Shown here in pieces: positions 10,700 to 23,089 of a DNA stretch of 64,000 nucleotides (the stretch's first letter is position 1; each line of letters opens with the position of its first letter). Source of the stretch: Roridomyces roridus (Eukaryota > Basidiomycota > Agaricomycetes > Agaricales > Mycenaceae); assembly GCA_029378245.1 (NCBI GenBank), contig JARKIF010000051.1:1-64000 (forward strand), read 5' to 3'. Position numbers and translations under genes: made by a program. The notes below the pieces were generated by a model. The model saw only the letters and a list, made by a program, of their open reading frames with translations, was not told the DNA's origin and ran no database searches.

Positions 10700-10890
10700 G
10701 TCAACTTTGATATTTGTTCGTGTCTACTGAATGTTGAAATTTCGTGATGCCAACCTCTGAGCTCAATCTTGGCACTATTCAATGCGTTCACACCCAGCAC
10801 TCCGACGCGCTGTGTGGCGACGCCAAAGCTAGGGACGTATTAGATCAATACTGCTCGTTCGAATCGAACCCGAGCCATCATTGACGGGAG
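10700..10890 (+). repeat. dispersed repeat copy 1 (B-box-like, SINE-like)
   Basis: It starts with TTTGATATTTGTTCGTG...GTTGAAATTTCGTGATGCC and runs to GCTCGTTCGAATCGAACC followed by CCGAGCCAT, then a T-run near 10900. The TTCGAAT loop with flanking complementary bases looks like a tRNA T-arm, the pol III B box. Related copies lie at 14228-14400, 15545-15600 and 16826-16870. The gypsy element inserted at its left edge. Confidence 0.6.
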
Positions 10891-11344
10891 GAAGTATCCT
10901 TTTTTTTTTTTTGGCGGGGGTACTTACATCGGTACGCCTTTGGGTGGAGTTCACACATTTACCAGACTAGCTGAATTGGTTGTGCGCATAGTTCGGAGGA
11001 CTCAGGAGTCGAATTGATGTAGAGGATCCCGGTTTGCCGAATGCTTGAATTTCTTGATTCCCGCGTCTCCGAATTCAATTGCTGGGTTACTCCTTGTGAA
11101 TTATATAGTGAGCCGTGCGACGCTCACGGCTGGGAAGTAAGTCCGTTCAGATTAATATTCCCAGTAGCCCGAGTCTCCGAGCCCAGATTTTCAATTGCAG
11201 CTTTTTGACGGAATACCCGCGGAACCTTGGCGGCTCCTGTCCTGCCAATAGGTTGAACCTCTTGGGTGAGGGAGACGGAGAAGTAGTACAGTGGCGCGCG
11301 GGGTCATGGATTGAACGTTCAACATGGATTTGAAATGGATTCTA

Positions 11345-11617
11345 CTGTACTATTTCGACCAAAGATTCAGTGACGCGTGACGGGCCCTCGTGAAATGAAG
11401 GATTTTGTACCCGGTGACCGGTGACGTTCAAAATTTTCGCTTCGGCAACTCGGGAAACAGTGATTTCCCATCAATTTCGGACGGAATACGTGATCCGATT
11501 GATGTCATCAGTCCAGATAAGGAAATTTGATCTGATGGCCGCTCGGTGAATCTCTTATCTGGTGAACTTTGGCGGTGACGCGTGACACCCAGTGAAGGAT
11601 TGGTCGAAATAGTACAG
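11345..11617. mobile_element. MITE, Tc1/mariner-like (TA target)
   Basis: 273 bp with inverted ends CTGTACTATTTCGACCAA ... TTGGTCGAAATAGTACAG, with similarity continuing inward through TGACGCGTGAC. It is flanked by TA on both sides (11343-11344, 11618-11619). No coding capacity. Confidence 0.7.
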
Positions 11618-12068
11618 TATTTGTTTGTTTGATGACAAATGTCGGAGTTTGAAATCGCTCTTTGTTTCACACCACCACCATCATCAGATTCTTGCCCTAC
11701 TGTTCAGTACTGCTATCCATGTACGTCGGCGATCCCGTCACTTGGGGCTGCATATGAAATTTGCGCTACGGTCTGTTTACGTTCTGATATTCTCTAGACC
11801 ATTTTCGGGTATCTTCACTGGGGCGCGTCGACGTTCGTGTGCTTTCCGCCGCCGACAGAAACACGGCTGTTTCAGGACGAAGCGAGACATTGCGGCCCCG
11901 AGTAGCGGATCAATGAAGACATGGCGGCCCCAGGTAAGGTAGCGGATCAATGAGTTCACTGCCCTGCCTGCTCTGCACGCGTTTAGATGCCTTGACTCTG
12001 GTCAATAAAAGGGCACCGTCAATTGACCTGGACTCCAGTCAAATATTTTCCTTCTTTCTTCATCTTCC

Positions 12069-14245
12069 ATGTCTGCATGGAAACTCGCTCATATTCTTAC
12101 ATTTATTCTCTCGGTCTCAGCGGGGTCTCTTCTTCACAGTCGTTCAGCAGCCCCCGAGGGATTCATCGACGAAGGTGTGGCTCCTTCCAACGACAACATC
12201 ACTCTGCGGTTCGCCTTGGCCGGTCGGAATGCCTCTGGGCTTCGTGATACGTTGATTACCATTTCGACACCGGGTAGTCCGTCGTTCAGAAAATGGCTGT
12301 CAAAGGATGAGGTGCGTGGATGAATCGTGCTTTTGTTGGATGCTGATCATGAAGTGCGGCAGGTCAAATCATTTGTTGAGCCCTCGTCCCAGACGTTGGC
12401 CGCGTTCGACACATTCGCGGCAGCGCATGGACTTGCGGCGACGCCGGAGTCTCGCTCCGTGCACGGTGATTGGGTCTCTCTCTCCATGCCAGTCTCCCAA
12501 GCCAACGCACTCTTCGCCGCCCAATTCAAGAGGTTCTCTCATCGGGACCTGACCCAGCCCATCACCCGCACATTGTCGATGTCTCTCCCGGCTCAGCTCG
12601 TGGGGCACGTAGAAGCTATCCACCCTAGCACGTTCTTCTACACTCCTCGCAGCGTTCCCGCTGAACAGAAAAACGCCGGCGGTGCTCAATTTTACAAACG
12701 CAATACCACGTCGACCCCACAATCGTGCAATACAATTGACCCGGCAGGCGCGATGAACCCTGCGTGTCTTCAAGCGCTGTACGGCATTCCCTTGACTCCA
12801 ATCGTCTCCCACCACCACAACAGAATTCTCCTCCCGGCGCTTCAAGGGAGAGTGCCTTCGCCGGGGTCTCTGGAGGTAATCGATTTACATTTCTGATAGG
12901 CTTGAGACTGAAGGACCCGTGCAGTCATTCTTGACGCAATTCCGTCCCGACATCGCTCCCAACACGACGTTCAATCTGATTAAGCTCGACAATCCCAGCT
13001 TCAACGCTACAGGTCAGGATGGTATCGTTGCAGAGGCGGATCTCGATGTTGAATATACAATCGGTAAGCTCCGGATTTCGCGATTTTCCGTGGCCACTCA
13101 AACATCCAATTTTGAATCAGGTCTGGCAACTGGGGTCCCTGTCGACTTGTTGTCTATTGGTGGCAACGACACGGACATTGCGGACCCATTTCTGGACATG
13201 ATATCCTTCATTGAGGGGTTGGATGATCCGCCTTCAGTGGTGTCCATGTCCAGTGGACTCGACGAGGCTGATGTGGGATTCATACTCGCACAGTAAGTTT
13301 GTGCACCCTGCTATTTACATAACGGGATTGAACGCTCTCGTAGGAAGATCTGCGATGGGTATGCGAGACTCGGGGCGCGCGGGATATCCGTGCTGTTTGC
13401 AGCTGGCGATGTGCGTCATTCTGTTCGTTCTCAATAGAGTGGGTTCGAATGATACTGGTTCTAGGGCGGTGTCCGCGGACCACATGACAACATAACGCAA
13501 TGTGGGGACAATACATTCATTCCAGTAAGTTCAAGACTCGTACGAACCCTGTATGTATTCAAACTCCTAACGCAGGTATTCCCCGCTTCATGTCCGTGGG
13601 TGACCTCCGTGGGCGGTACGCAAGGCGTCGGTCCCGAAATCGCAGCCAACCTCACCGGCGGCGGTTTCTCCAACTTCTTCCTGCAGCCTAAATACCAGCA
13701 ATCCGCGGTGAAGCACTTCCTCTCCACCGGCATCCCGAAAGACTTCCCCGGGAGGTTCAACGTAAGCGGGCGCGGATATCCCGATGTAGCTACGCAAGCG
13801 TGGAACCTGCAGATATTTTCTCAAGGACACGCCGTGAGGGATGCAGGGACCAGTTTCGCTGCCCCCATCTTTGCGGCGATCATAGCGCTCATCAACGATC
13901 GGCTGCTTTATGCCGGGGAGCCACGGTTGGGGTTCCTCAACCCGTGGCTTTACGAGCATAGGAATGCATTTACGGATATCAAAGCCGGACGCAACACTGG
14001 GCTTGTCTGTCCTGCCACTTCTGTATGTGTTTTCCTGTTGCGACCTGAGCATTGAACGAACTCATGTTGCGTACAAGATCGCCTTTGAGGCTATCCAGGG
14101 GTGGGATGCATTGAGTAGGTGTTTCCCTTCTTCAACAATTTTGGTGTTAATTCAATTTTGTTCCTCAGCCGGAATGGGCACACCCAAGTTCAGCAAACTT
14201 CTTCATGCCGCTTTCGCTCAGTCATCTTTTGTTCGTGTTTGCTGA
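12069..14245 (+). CDS. tripeptidyl-peptidase / sedolisin (peptidase family S53)
   Basis: A secreted serine-carboxyl peptidase active at acid pH. Nine exons: 12069-12311, 12363-12875, 12925-13063, 13121-13292, 13344-13410, 13465-13524, 13576-14022, 14078-14114, 14169-14245. Phases agree throughout and give 584 residues, normal for the family. An N-terminal signal peptide (MSAWKLAHILTFILSVSAG) is followed by the inhibitory pro-domain (WLSKDEVKSFVEPS...FDTFAAAHGL), the conserved CLQALYGIP, and the catalytic E289 and D293 (EADLD). The catalytic serine is in GTSFAAP (about S491), and the calcium-site end is GWDALTGMGTP. Residues around 230-252 fit the family poorly, so the exon 2/3 boundary is the least certain. 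The last codons (VRVC-stop) lie within the dispersed repeat beginning at 14228. Confidence 0.88.
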
Positions 14246-14400
14246 ATGTTGAAATTGCGTGATGCCAACCTCCGAGCTCAATCTGGCACTATTTAGCGCG
14301 TTCGCACTCAACACTCTGACGCGCTGTGTGGCGACGCCAAAGCTAGGGACGTATCAATACTCCTCGTTCGAATCGAGCCCGAGCCATGAGTTGTCCTCCG
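14228..14400 (+). repeat. dispersed repeat copy 2 (B-box-like, SINE-like)
   Basis: It resembles copy 1: TTGTTCGTGTTTGCTGAATG, GCGTGATGCCAACCTC, GCTGTGTGGCGACGCC, then CTCGTTCGAATCGAGCC and CCGAGCCATGAG. An eight-T run follows at about 14404. The 3' end of the S53 peptidase gene reads into it. Confidence 0.6.
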
Positions 14401-14783
14401 AGCACTTTTTTTTGGAAAGGGGAGTGAGTAGAAAATCGTGTTGAAGCTCTCGCGAGGAGGCAGAGGAGTTGGGTCTGGAGCTCACTAGTTCACACCCTGT
14501 GATGGGCTACTTGGGCTGACATTCGGGAGATGATGTTGGTTTAGCCGGCTGACCGGTTTGACTGGAACGCCACGCAACGAGGATGCGCGATGCGGGCGAG
14601 GAGCGCTGCACGAGCTATATCGATGTCGCTGACCATGCATGTGGAGGCGGAAGCAGCTTTCATTGCATACTTATGCAAACGGTGGGAGAACGAAGTAGAA
14701 GGCACCCAGTAAATAAGAACGACCATTGGTAGGCAAAAAGAGCGTACAGTAATGGCTTGGAATAAAGTGGTGTGAATCACAAG

Positions 14784-15298
14784 TTACAATCTCGCTTCGC
14801 GGGATGTATCAATTTGGTATGAAAGCGGGGTGCCTTCAGAAAAGTTGCTGATATACTCGGCGACGCTGTCAATGGTAAGGATGAGCTGAAGGCACAAAAA
14901 GACACAAGGGCGCTCACAGCCGATGGTGTGGATGTGGGATGTATTCCCTGTATGAGAGTGAGTGGGGTGTGCACACAACGCGTTATGGAACCCACCTGAA
15001 CGCCTGGAGATCCTCAAACTCAACAGTGAGAGCTGGATCAAGCTCAGGGATGAGTGATATATCTACGCGACGATATGATGGAGATGATACCGAATTCATA
15101 TCCTCTCGCGCCCTTTTGGCTGACTGGGGGACCGACCTTGAGTGCGGTGACGCCGGGGATGATGAGTGCGGCGACGGCCATGAGGTACACCGTACGAATC
15201 GCCTCCTTTTTTTCCTCACACGTTGTGCCGTGGCGGAATTTAGCGAGCGCTGCTGGACGATGAGCGTGGACGTCAGGGAGCGAGGTGAGGGGGCTCAC
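14784..15298 (-). pseudogene. possible small gene or gene remnant, unknown
   Basis: Reading frames on the minus strand hold a hydrophobic stretch (MAVAALIIPGVTALKVG) and a second plausible exon (CLQLILTIDSVAEYISNF). The sequence between them has splice-like GT and AG sites. I cannot assemble a convincing gene and recognise no family, so this may be a decayed gene. Confidence 0.25.
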
Positions 15299-15299
15299 T

Positions 15300-16970
15300 C
15301 AAGTGCTGGACCGTCATCGAGCAAAAGAGGGAAATAAAAAGGGAAAGAGAAGGGAACAAGGGCGAAAGACCTGGGGATCTCGCGAGTCCTGTCCCGCCAG
15401 TGAATTCAACCTCTTATAGGAAGTCGGAATAAGAGCACAGGCGCGCACGGGGTGAACAGTTCGAGGCTAGATGCACCTATTAGTCCGGAACATTGAAAGC
15501 TTTCCCCATATCTGAATTTGAGACTAGACTAGCTGAGTTTACTGTAATATTTGTTCGTGTTTGCTGAAGGTTGAAATTTCATGATGCCAACCTTTCCCGG
15601 CTCAATCGCCCGTTCTATTAGCACTGCTTAACGCCTTTTCACACCCAGCAGTCCGACACACGGGGCGCAAACGCCCGAGTCATGATTCACCACTTTACAA
15701 GACCAGCGAGCCGTGAACTGAGTTGAAGCCCTCGGGGGAGACAAAAAAACTCGCAGGGGTGGCCCAGGTGGAGTGTGGGGAGTTGACTCGTGCACCCCTG
15801 AAATAGATCTAGACTACTTAGCTCGACGCCCTCGGGATTGGTATTACACTCAAATCGACGAAGCTAGCTGAATTTGTGGGGCTCACAGTCCGGAAGACTG
15901 CATTCACCGTTCGACAACCGGCCGTGATGTGCGGTACATGACAGGCCTATGCATTGTGGAGACACGGAGCGCGCACCTTGAAGCATGTTGGCATTTCTGA
16001 CGGCGGTCTATCCCAGGATTCCCATTGGCCGTCCTGGACCCACCCGGCCGAGCCTCGACGGATCAACGTTTAGCCCTGTCCGTTTGACACCATCATCCGA
16101 TACGGCGCCTTTTGAACTCAGCTCGGTACCTCGCGTTTCACGAAGCACGGCGTTTCGCTAGTATCTGTGACTTATGGCTTTAGCGCTGAGCGGCCCAACG
16201 GGGCGTCTACACGGATATCGTTCAGAGTACTACTACTATCTGGAACTAGGCGGATATTATCCGTGGACCGACATGTAAGTATTAGCTCTCCCCGGAAGTG
16301 TACTAGACTACACCACCGTGCTTACCGACCGGCCTAGGCAGCAGTTGGCAAGTATCAAGGCCACGGGGAACATTTAAATATTTCCCTCGCTAAACTACCC
16401 AACAGAGTGCTTGTCCAGCTTATGGTTATCCTATCCTAATCTTCAGCGCTGCAATCTTGTGGCTCCGACGTCAAAAACTCTTCGGGAAGCGGCACACACG
16501 ATCCGATCCCTCTGATTCCCTCACACCCAAAACCACCTCTTGACGTTGATACGCCGCAGTCTTTCCATTAGTATGCTACTGCATACGGTTTCAAATGTAT
16601 GTGCTACCTTTGGAGGTGAATCAATTTCTCATGGACGATGCAGGGTCCCGCCGCTATACCCCTTCAAGTACTCTTCGGTCGAAGGGTGCGTGAGCACAAT
16701 TAAGTTTCGGTCTGGGTCCCGTGTTTGAGAAACTGGGGTTTGAGTTGGGTCCAGTGAATGGGCATCTGTGAAGGTTGAGGGCGAGTCGAAATGATTCCCC
16801 GGAATGAACGGCTGAGGTCGAACTTTGATATTTGCTCATGTTTGCCGGATGTTGAAATTTCGTGATGCCAATGATCGAGAACCCCCGGTCCGGTCCTGTG
16901 GAACTTATCCACCGGTGGAAAGGGAGTGAGCACACAAATTGGGTGCTGTTGAGAGCAATCAATCCTTCTC
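15300..16970. other. gene-poor repeat-rich stretch
   Basis: No gene is seen. Shorter and more diverged copies of the dispersed repeat occur at about 15545-15600 (ATTTGTTCGTGTTTGCTGA) and 16826-16870 (TTGATATTTGCTCATG, GTTGAAATTTCGTGATGCC). Confidence 0.5.
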
Positions 16971-18450
16971 TGGACACTCGTTCGATTTGAGCCCTCGCTG
17001 TGTTCCATCATTGAATAGACGGCAGGCCTTTTTTTGAGGGGGGATGGGCACTGTACTTGAACTTGAACTTGGTGATGTGGAATTACTACGAGGCTCGTTC
17101 GATTCGAATTTGCCACTTGCTCTTCAAACTGCGGCTTTCTTTTTTTCCTTCAAATTGATTTATCTTGATCGAGATGAACCTCCTGGGATGATTGGAGCCG
17201 GGACATTCTCTTGCGCTGGAGTGTAAATGTGCCCTGGACCGCTGGTGTCTGTCGCTATCCAACACTCACGCGAGCTTCTGGATTGTCCCTGCCAGGTGGG
17301 TCCGTGTCACAGGTATGTAGGCCCCAATAGCGACGGGTAGAAAGTTAAATCTGTGGCTTCAACTTCGTGGTGTCTCAATACCCCAAGACTGGTTCGATTC
17401 GAGTCTGCTACATTACTTTATTGGAATACGTCTTCTTTTTGCTCCGATTTCATCTCACTCAATACAGACAGGCCACATCCAAATGATTGGAATCTGGAGA
17501 GAGATTCCGTTACGCCTAGTGGCCTGGAGCAGGGAAGTGTCTCCGTGCTATGCATACGTTGAGAATCCCGGGTAGACTCCAGTGCTGCTGCAACCGAAGA
17601 AAGAATCCAGATGGGAAGAACGTGCAGGTCGACGTTCTGCGTTTGCGGAAGATCAGAGTCAACTTGTTCGATTCAAGCTGTGTGGCCATCGTCCGAGTCG
17701 TCGATTCCGTCTTTTTACATTTTTCCGCAAGTGATCGGGACACCTAGCGCGCAAGCTCCATCTCCTTCAACTTGAAACGGAACGGCGGCCAGTTACGATT
17801 AATCCGGCCAAGTTGAACTTTGTCCGTGAGCGCTTTCCGACTGTTCAATTTGAGGCTTGACGGTGCGGACTGAACGACTCGAATTCGTTTCCTGACATTC
17901 ACATTCATAGATCAGAGCGAAGGAGAGTGGGTTGGAGCAGATTCAACCGGCAATACAGAAGGTGTTCGATTTGGAGTCCAGAGATGCTGATATTCTTTTG
18001 GCCAAACCATTCACGAGATTGGAAAGCTGAGCTGATGTTCATGAAGCCTCGAAGCTTGAAGGTGGCAGTTGGTCCGTGTTCTCGATTCGAGACTGAGTGA
18101 TATCGCGAATTTTCGACCCAGCTGCAGGCTTCAACAATGACTGGACACAGTGGACATTAGCACACTCAACATTGGTGTCTGATTAACAGAGGATTACCTC
18201 AATCCTTCACCTGGGACACAGCTCGTTCGATTCGAACTGTGTGGTCCCATTGGGGCTACACATCCTTAAAGGCCGTTCTTTTCTTTTTCGTATCCTGGCC
18301 AAGAAATCGGGATGAATCGAATTCGAGCCCAAGCACCCGATTGGTTGAACTCCAAAGAAATAGACACCTCTGGTCAAGCTCTTGGAGCTATTCACGCAGG
18401 CTGATGACTCCTTGAAGTCCAATTGGAGTGACTCGTTCGATTCGAGGTGG
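16970..18450 (+). repeat. cluster of tRNA T-arm / B-box-like repeats, plus orientation
   Basis: At least six diverged units carry TTCGATT loops at 16981, 17098, 17393, 17667, 18226 and 18436. Most have short complementary flanks, for example CTTG/CAAG at 17667 and CTCG/CGAG at 18436. T-runs follow about 40-70 nt later in several units, as expected for pol III termination. The units are 100-550 bp apart and otherwise weakly alike. They look like old tRNA-derived SINEs or decayed tRNA-like genes. None folds into a full tRNA that I can see. Confidence 0.45.
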
Positions 18451-18974
18451 GGTCATGTCAATGCAGTTTGTTGCCAGGTTCATCCTTTTTGAACGGTAGG
18501 ATGTTGGCTTAAATAAAATCCATCCCGGTGCCTTTTTTGAGTCCCTGGTCTTATTCTGGGCGGATCTGCGTCTAAAATAAGCTTTCCGCAGCAACTCACA
18601 GCGGACAATCGGCCGCCGCTTATAGCCAGAAATACTTGAGCCGAAATTTTCATCCGGGAGATCGGAAAGAAGAAACACGCTCGAGGAAGGGTGAAAGAGA
18701 ATCCGGAGGCCAAAATGAGCACAGAGTGAACCTGAGTGAACATGCCGAAGGGAGCCGGCGGGAATCATCCCGCCTTGCGAGTTTTTGATAATGCCGCAGG
18801 CAGTGTCGGCGCGGCCGTCATTGCACGTGGTCATCCGACACTCCTCTCCACCTCTTTCCTTCTTACTACTTCCGCAGTTACAAGACACGAATCGACGAAA
18901 GCAAGACCTGCCTGTATACTCACAAATCGACTATTTAATCCCGCCACAACAAACCCACCCGTGGCAGGCAGAAT

Positions 18975-21900
18975 ATGTTCAAGTCTGCCGCGACCAAGAT
19001 CGCGCATAACACCACACTCCCGGCCCTCGCGCTCTCAGGGAACAAGGATCTCAGACCGCTTCAAGACCTTATCACAGCGGAGAAGGTCGTCCTCATAACG
19101 TGCGTTGTCGCCCTGTGCAGTTCAGTTCCGGGCGTTGCATACTCAGGCCGTGTGACAGCTTGCAAAAGCTCAGTGTGGACTTTGCCAAGGCCGGGGAGGC
19201 ATTGAGGATATGGGGTGCGGGTGAAGGTGACGATCTCGGTGTGCGTGGCCGTTGCTCCTCCTCCTCTATGCTCTAGCGCCGCTAACGCCGCTCATGCGTT
19301 CATACAGGATGTCCTTGGAGCATCAACGACCGTCCTCGCTCACTTTTCGGCCGCGCTCTCGGGATATGCAGCCAGAGAGCATAGCATTCGCGACGTGGGT
19401 GTTACTACATTCCATTCCGCTCCCTTCCATCTGCCTGCCTGCTGTTTGATCGTCCAGATGGTGGCCAGGGTCAGACGGCTGTCGTTTCTGTCTTCATAAA
19501 CGGATTGACGTTGCCGCTCGACAGGCGTAATGCCTGGACGTGCGTAACGCCTGCGCCAGTCTTGGTCAGGCCATGTTCCGAAGCAGCGGCATGGTGGAAT
19601 CCACTCTGGGACAGCATACTAATTTAACTTCAGCACCTCAAAGCCATCCGCACACGTGAAGAGACGCTCGATGAACTCAAGCGGCGGCGCAAGGCGACAC
19701 TCGCGCGTGCCGACAGCGCCGAGAAGAAGCTGAGCAAGATGGGGCCCGAGCACAAGAATCTTGCGGCGCAGACGGATATTTTGAATGGGCTGCAGGCACA
19801 GATACGCCAGATGGATGGTCAGTCAAAGCCTTGGACCTGTTCTACTCCTTCCTCATATCTCGTAGGCGATATAATGAACGAAGAAGCCTCGCTGGGCGAC
19901 TTTAAGCGCACCAGTGCTCGTGACGCCATGGGGCTCAAGTTTGGTGGGCTGATGGAGGTCTGCGAGAAGGGATGTGTAGTGGCCGAGTGTGGTCGGGTTC
20001 TCACTATGGTGTGTCTTTACCTTTCCTCGACTCTCCGATCTTACCCGCGGAATTCAGGAAATTCCTATCGACCCCACGATACCTGGGCTCCCTCGTGTGA
20101 TGTACGGTGGTCACATGCGCACGCAGGAGCGCGTCAACGAGGCGGAGCGTAGTGTGAACGAGGTCGTGTTCCAGGCGCTGCCAGCCCGGGGCTCTATGCG
20201 AGATCACGGGATGGGGGACAACGAGATGGGAATGATGAGTGGAGAGCGGCTCACGGCGGTTGGTCTACACAATACGGGCGTGGGTAACCGGAGCTTTGAT
20301 GCGTCGTCTATGGGCGGATCGAGTTTCTTGCCGCAACCGGATGTTGGTGGGGGATTCATGGAGACTGGATCTGCAGCTGGTGGGTATGCACCGCCGTCCG
20401 GGCCGCCGCCTTCCTCCTCGTATGCTGCCCCTGGTGGGACTGGAGGGTACACGCCGCCTGCGGGACTTCCGCCAGGTGCTGGGGGTTATAACCCTCCTGG
20501 TGCCAACGGTGGATATACCTCTCCAGGAGGGTATTCAGGTGACGGCGAGACCCGAGATGACTTTGGCGTTGGCATTGGTGGGACGGAGACGGGTCCAGTT
20601 GGAGGGCGGTTTGCGACGTTCCCGGTGCGGAACCGCGGATTTTCGCGAAGCGGAGATGAAGCCTCTTCGGGTGGTGCAGGGCAGAGCGCTTCAGGATTCT
20701 CGCAACCCGGGGGTACGACGTCTTCGGGCTTCTCCACGCAGACAGAGAGTCAGGCCCCGCCGTCGAGCTATTCTGGAGCAAGCGCACCGCCTTCCATCGG
20801 CTTGGCGCGCCCAGAGAACAGGGAGGGTGATTTCATGTCGGCTGTGATGGATGCTGGGGAATTTGGCTCTCTTTCGGGCGGCGGGTCGACATTCACGCGA
20901 TCAAACCAAGGCTCGATTTTGTCGTATTCCTCGCCATCCCCAGTGTATCAGCAGCAGAGCTCGCAGTTTTCGGCTCTGGAGACGAAACAACAGGAACGCG
21001 AGCGGGAGCGGCTGCAGCAACAGCAGGAGGAGGAGCCTGCGCCAGAGTACAGGGATGTGGAGCCGACGCCGACGACTCATGCTCAGGTGTATGATTATTC
21101 GAGTGCGCAGGGTGGTGTTCCGCCAGGACCGCCGCCGGGTGCTGCTCCGCCTGTTATTGGTGGTGTGTGGACGGAGAATTACACCAATGACAGTGCGAGT
21201 ATTAATGCCACCAATGGCGGGTCGAATGGCTTGAGTGTGGAGGAGGGTGGAGGGGATCGGATGTCCAAGGCGTCGGAGGACATTGGACTTGCGTATATGA
21301 GTATGGGTGGTGAACAGCAGGAGGAGATGGAACAGCAGCCGGAGACGGAGAGGGAGAGGGAGGCGAGGATTTCGAGGCATGTGAGGTTTGGGCCGGAAGA
21401 GACGTATAGCGAGCCACCTACTCCTGGTGAGTGCCTTTCTTGTCAAAAGGCGTCGAGTTTACCTGTTTTCAGCATCGCCAGAGATGGTTCGCCAGCCTTC
21501 GTCGTCTTCCTTGTCTCCGGGCGGTCGTCGGCGCGTCCCGCCACCGACATTTGACCCGCTTGAAGAGGAGCGTGCGCTTAACGCTGCCGCAGCCAGGGAG
21601 ATCACCCGCGAGTTTGAAGCGATGAATGCGAGTTCGCCACCGCTTGCGTCTCCCCAGCCGCAACAGGATCAAGAAGAGGAGGAGGGCAACCCTTGGCAAG
21701 CACCAGCACCGCAACGCGAGTTTGGATCTCCACCCAAGACCAGGTCGCCGCCGACTCAGTATTCCTCACCGCCGGTGCCCAGCAAGGAGAGCCCCAAGTC
21801 TCCGTATAGCGAGCCGTCCCCCATGATTCCGCCTTCGGCACCGTTCTCGCGTGCACTGCCTGGTCCGCCGTCCCAGGATGGTGGTAGCCCTCTCCCCTCG

Positions 21901-22458
21901 CCAGTGTCGGGTCACCATACGACACCCTCGTGGGCACTTCGTCCTGCCTCGCCTGCAGTGGATTCACCTGGTAGTCCAAGCTCCCCGCGGCTGGACGCGC
22001 CGTATCGAGCGACGACGGCGAACCGCTCGACGACTTCCCTCAATACGCAGCCGCCTGCTGGTGCGAGGACGATTTCAGCTGCGGCGTTCCGGAGGCCACA
22101 AAAGACTGCATCGGGCGATGTGGCGGATACGAGTCCGTTGGCGCCCAAGAAGCGATTACCCACGAGTCCGTACCCGCAGCAGCGTACGGTTTCTGGGCTT
22201 CGTGGCGAGATGTCGTCGCCACAGCAGTATCAGCAGCCTTCAGCGTCAGGAGGGACCATTCCACCTGTGCATGATGACGACTTTGATTATATTGGAGCGT
22301 ATGCACGCGATTCGCAGGCGTTCCTTGATGAGGGGAGTCCGTTGCAGCCGGATTTTGATTATGGGAGGCTTGGGAAGGTGCAGGTTGTTGGAGGGGCGCC
22401 TGTGAGTCCTGGGTATGCTGAGGGGCGGTTTGCGACTGACCCGAATGATGTTCGGTGA
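18975..22458 (+). CDS. PIL1-like: eisosome core component, Pil1/Lsp1 family, with long C-terminal tail
   Basis: Pil1/Lsp1 proteins have a BAR domain, bind PI(4,5)P2 and build the eisosome furrows of the fungal plasma membrane. Seven exons: 18975-19099, 19159-19240, 19308-19394, 19634-19817, 19866-20008, 20058-21426, 21473-22458. They sum to 992 codons including the stop, with all phases agreeing. The N-terminus (MFKSAATKIAHNTTLP...DLRPLQDLITAEK) and the core (QKLSVDFAKAGEALR, WGAGEGDDLGDVLGAS, LKAIRTREETLDELKRRR) match the family closely. After about residue 260 there is a ~700-residue tail rich in Gly, Pro, Ser and Gln, absent from yeast Pil1 (~340 residues), with many SP/TP sites that could be kinase targets. 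Intron 3 (19395-19633, 239 nt) is unusually long for this window. Confidence 0.93.
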
Positions 22459-23089
22459 TGCGTGTAAAACAAAATTAGGCTGTACAATGTGTAACAGCAA
22501 AAATAATTATCTATTTCGCTTTCCTTTGTTTGGGTCTGTGTGACGATTGATTCACTTCTTTTCTTTCTTTCCTTTTCGCTCGACGCAAGTTCTGAGATTC
22601 TAGAAGGTCAGTTCGTGCATCCCGAGGTGAGGCTTCAATTCAAACACAGCCAATTTCTCCCAGTTAAAGAGCTATTGCACAGAATGTCAGCCAATTCACT
22701 CCCAGATGAAATCATCTCAGAGATCCTTTCGCCCGCGCTCAAAGTCCCAGACAAGAAATTCTCCAGCATCCCCTTTCACAGCGTATTCTGAATCACCTTC
22801 CGTGTATCTTCTCGTTTGCAAGTCATGGCTTCGCGTCGCGACGCCTCTCCTCTACAATGTCGTTGTCCTCCGCTCGAAAGCCCAGGCCAAGGCGCTCGCC
22901 CTGACCCTATCCAAAAACAAGGATTTCGGGCGGTTTATCAGGTATTTGCGCGTCGAGGGAGGATATGGGGCTCCACTGCGGACGATTCTGCAATCCTCAC
23001 CCGATGTCACCGATCTCTTCATCGATTTGGACATTTGGTCGTCAGATAATCCCTGCGGCCTCTGCGCTGGGCTTGGTATGATCAATCCC

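Noticed and set aside
19500..19630. Possible extra exon in the long third intron of the eisosome gene
   Set aside because: The flanking exons join exactly as the family expects without it.
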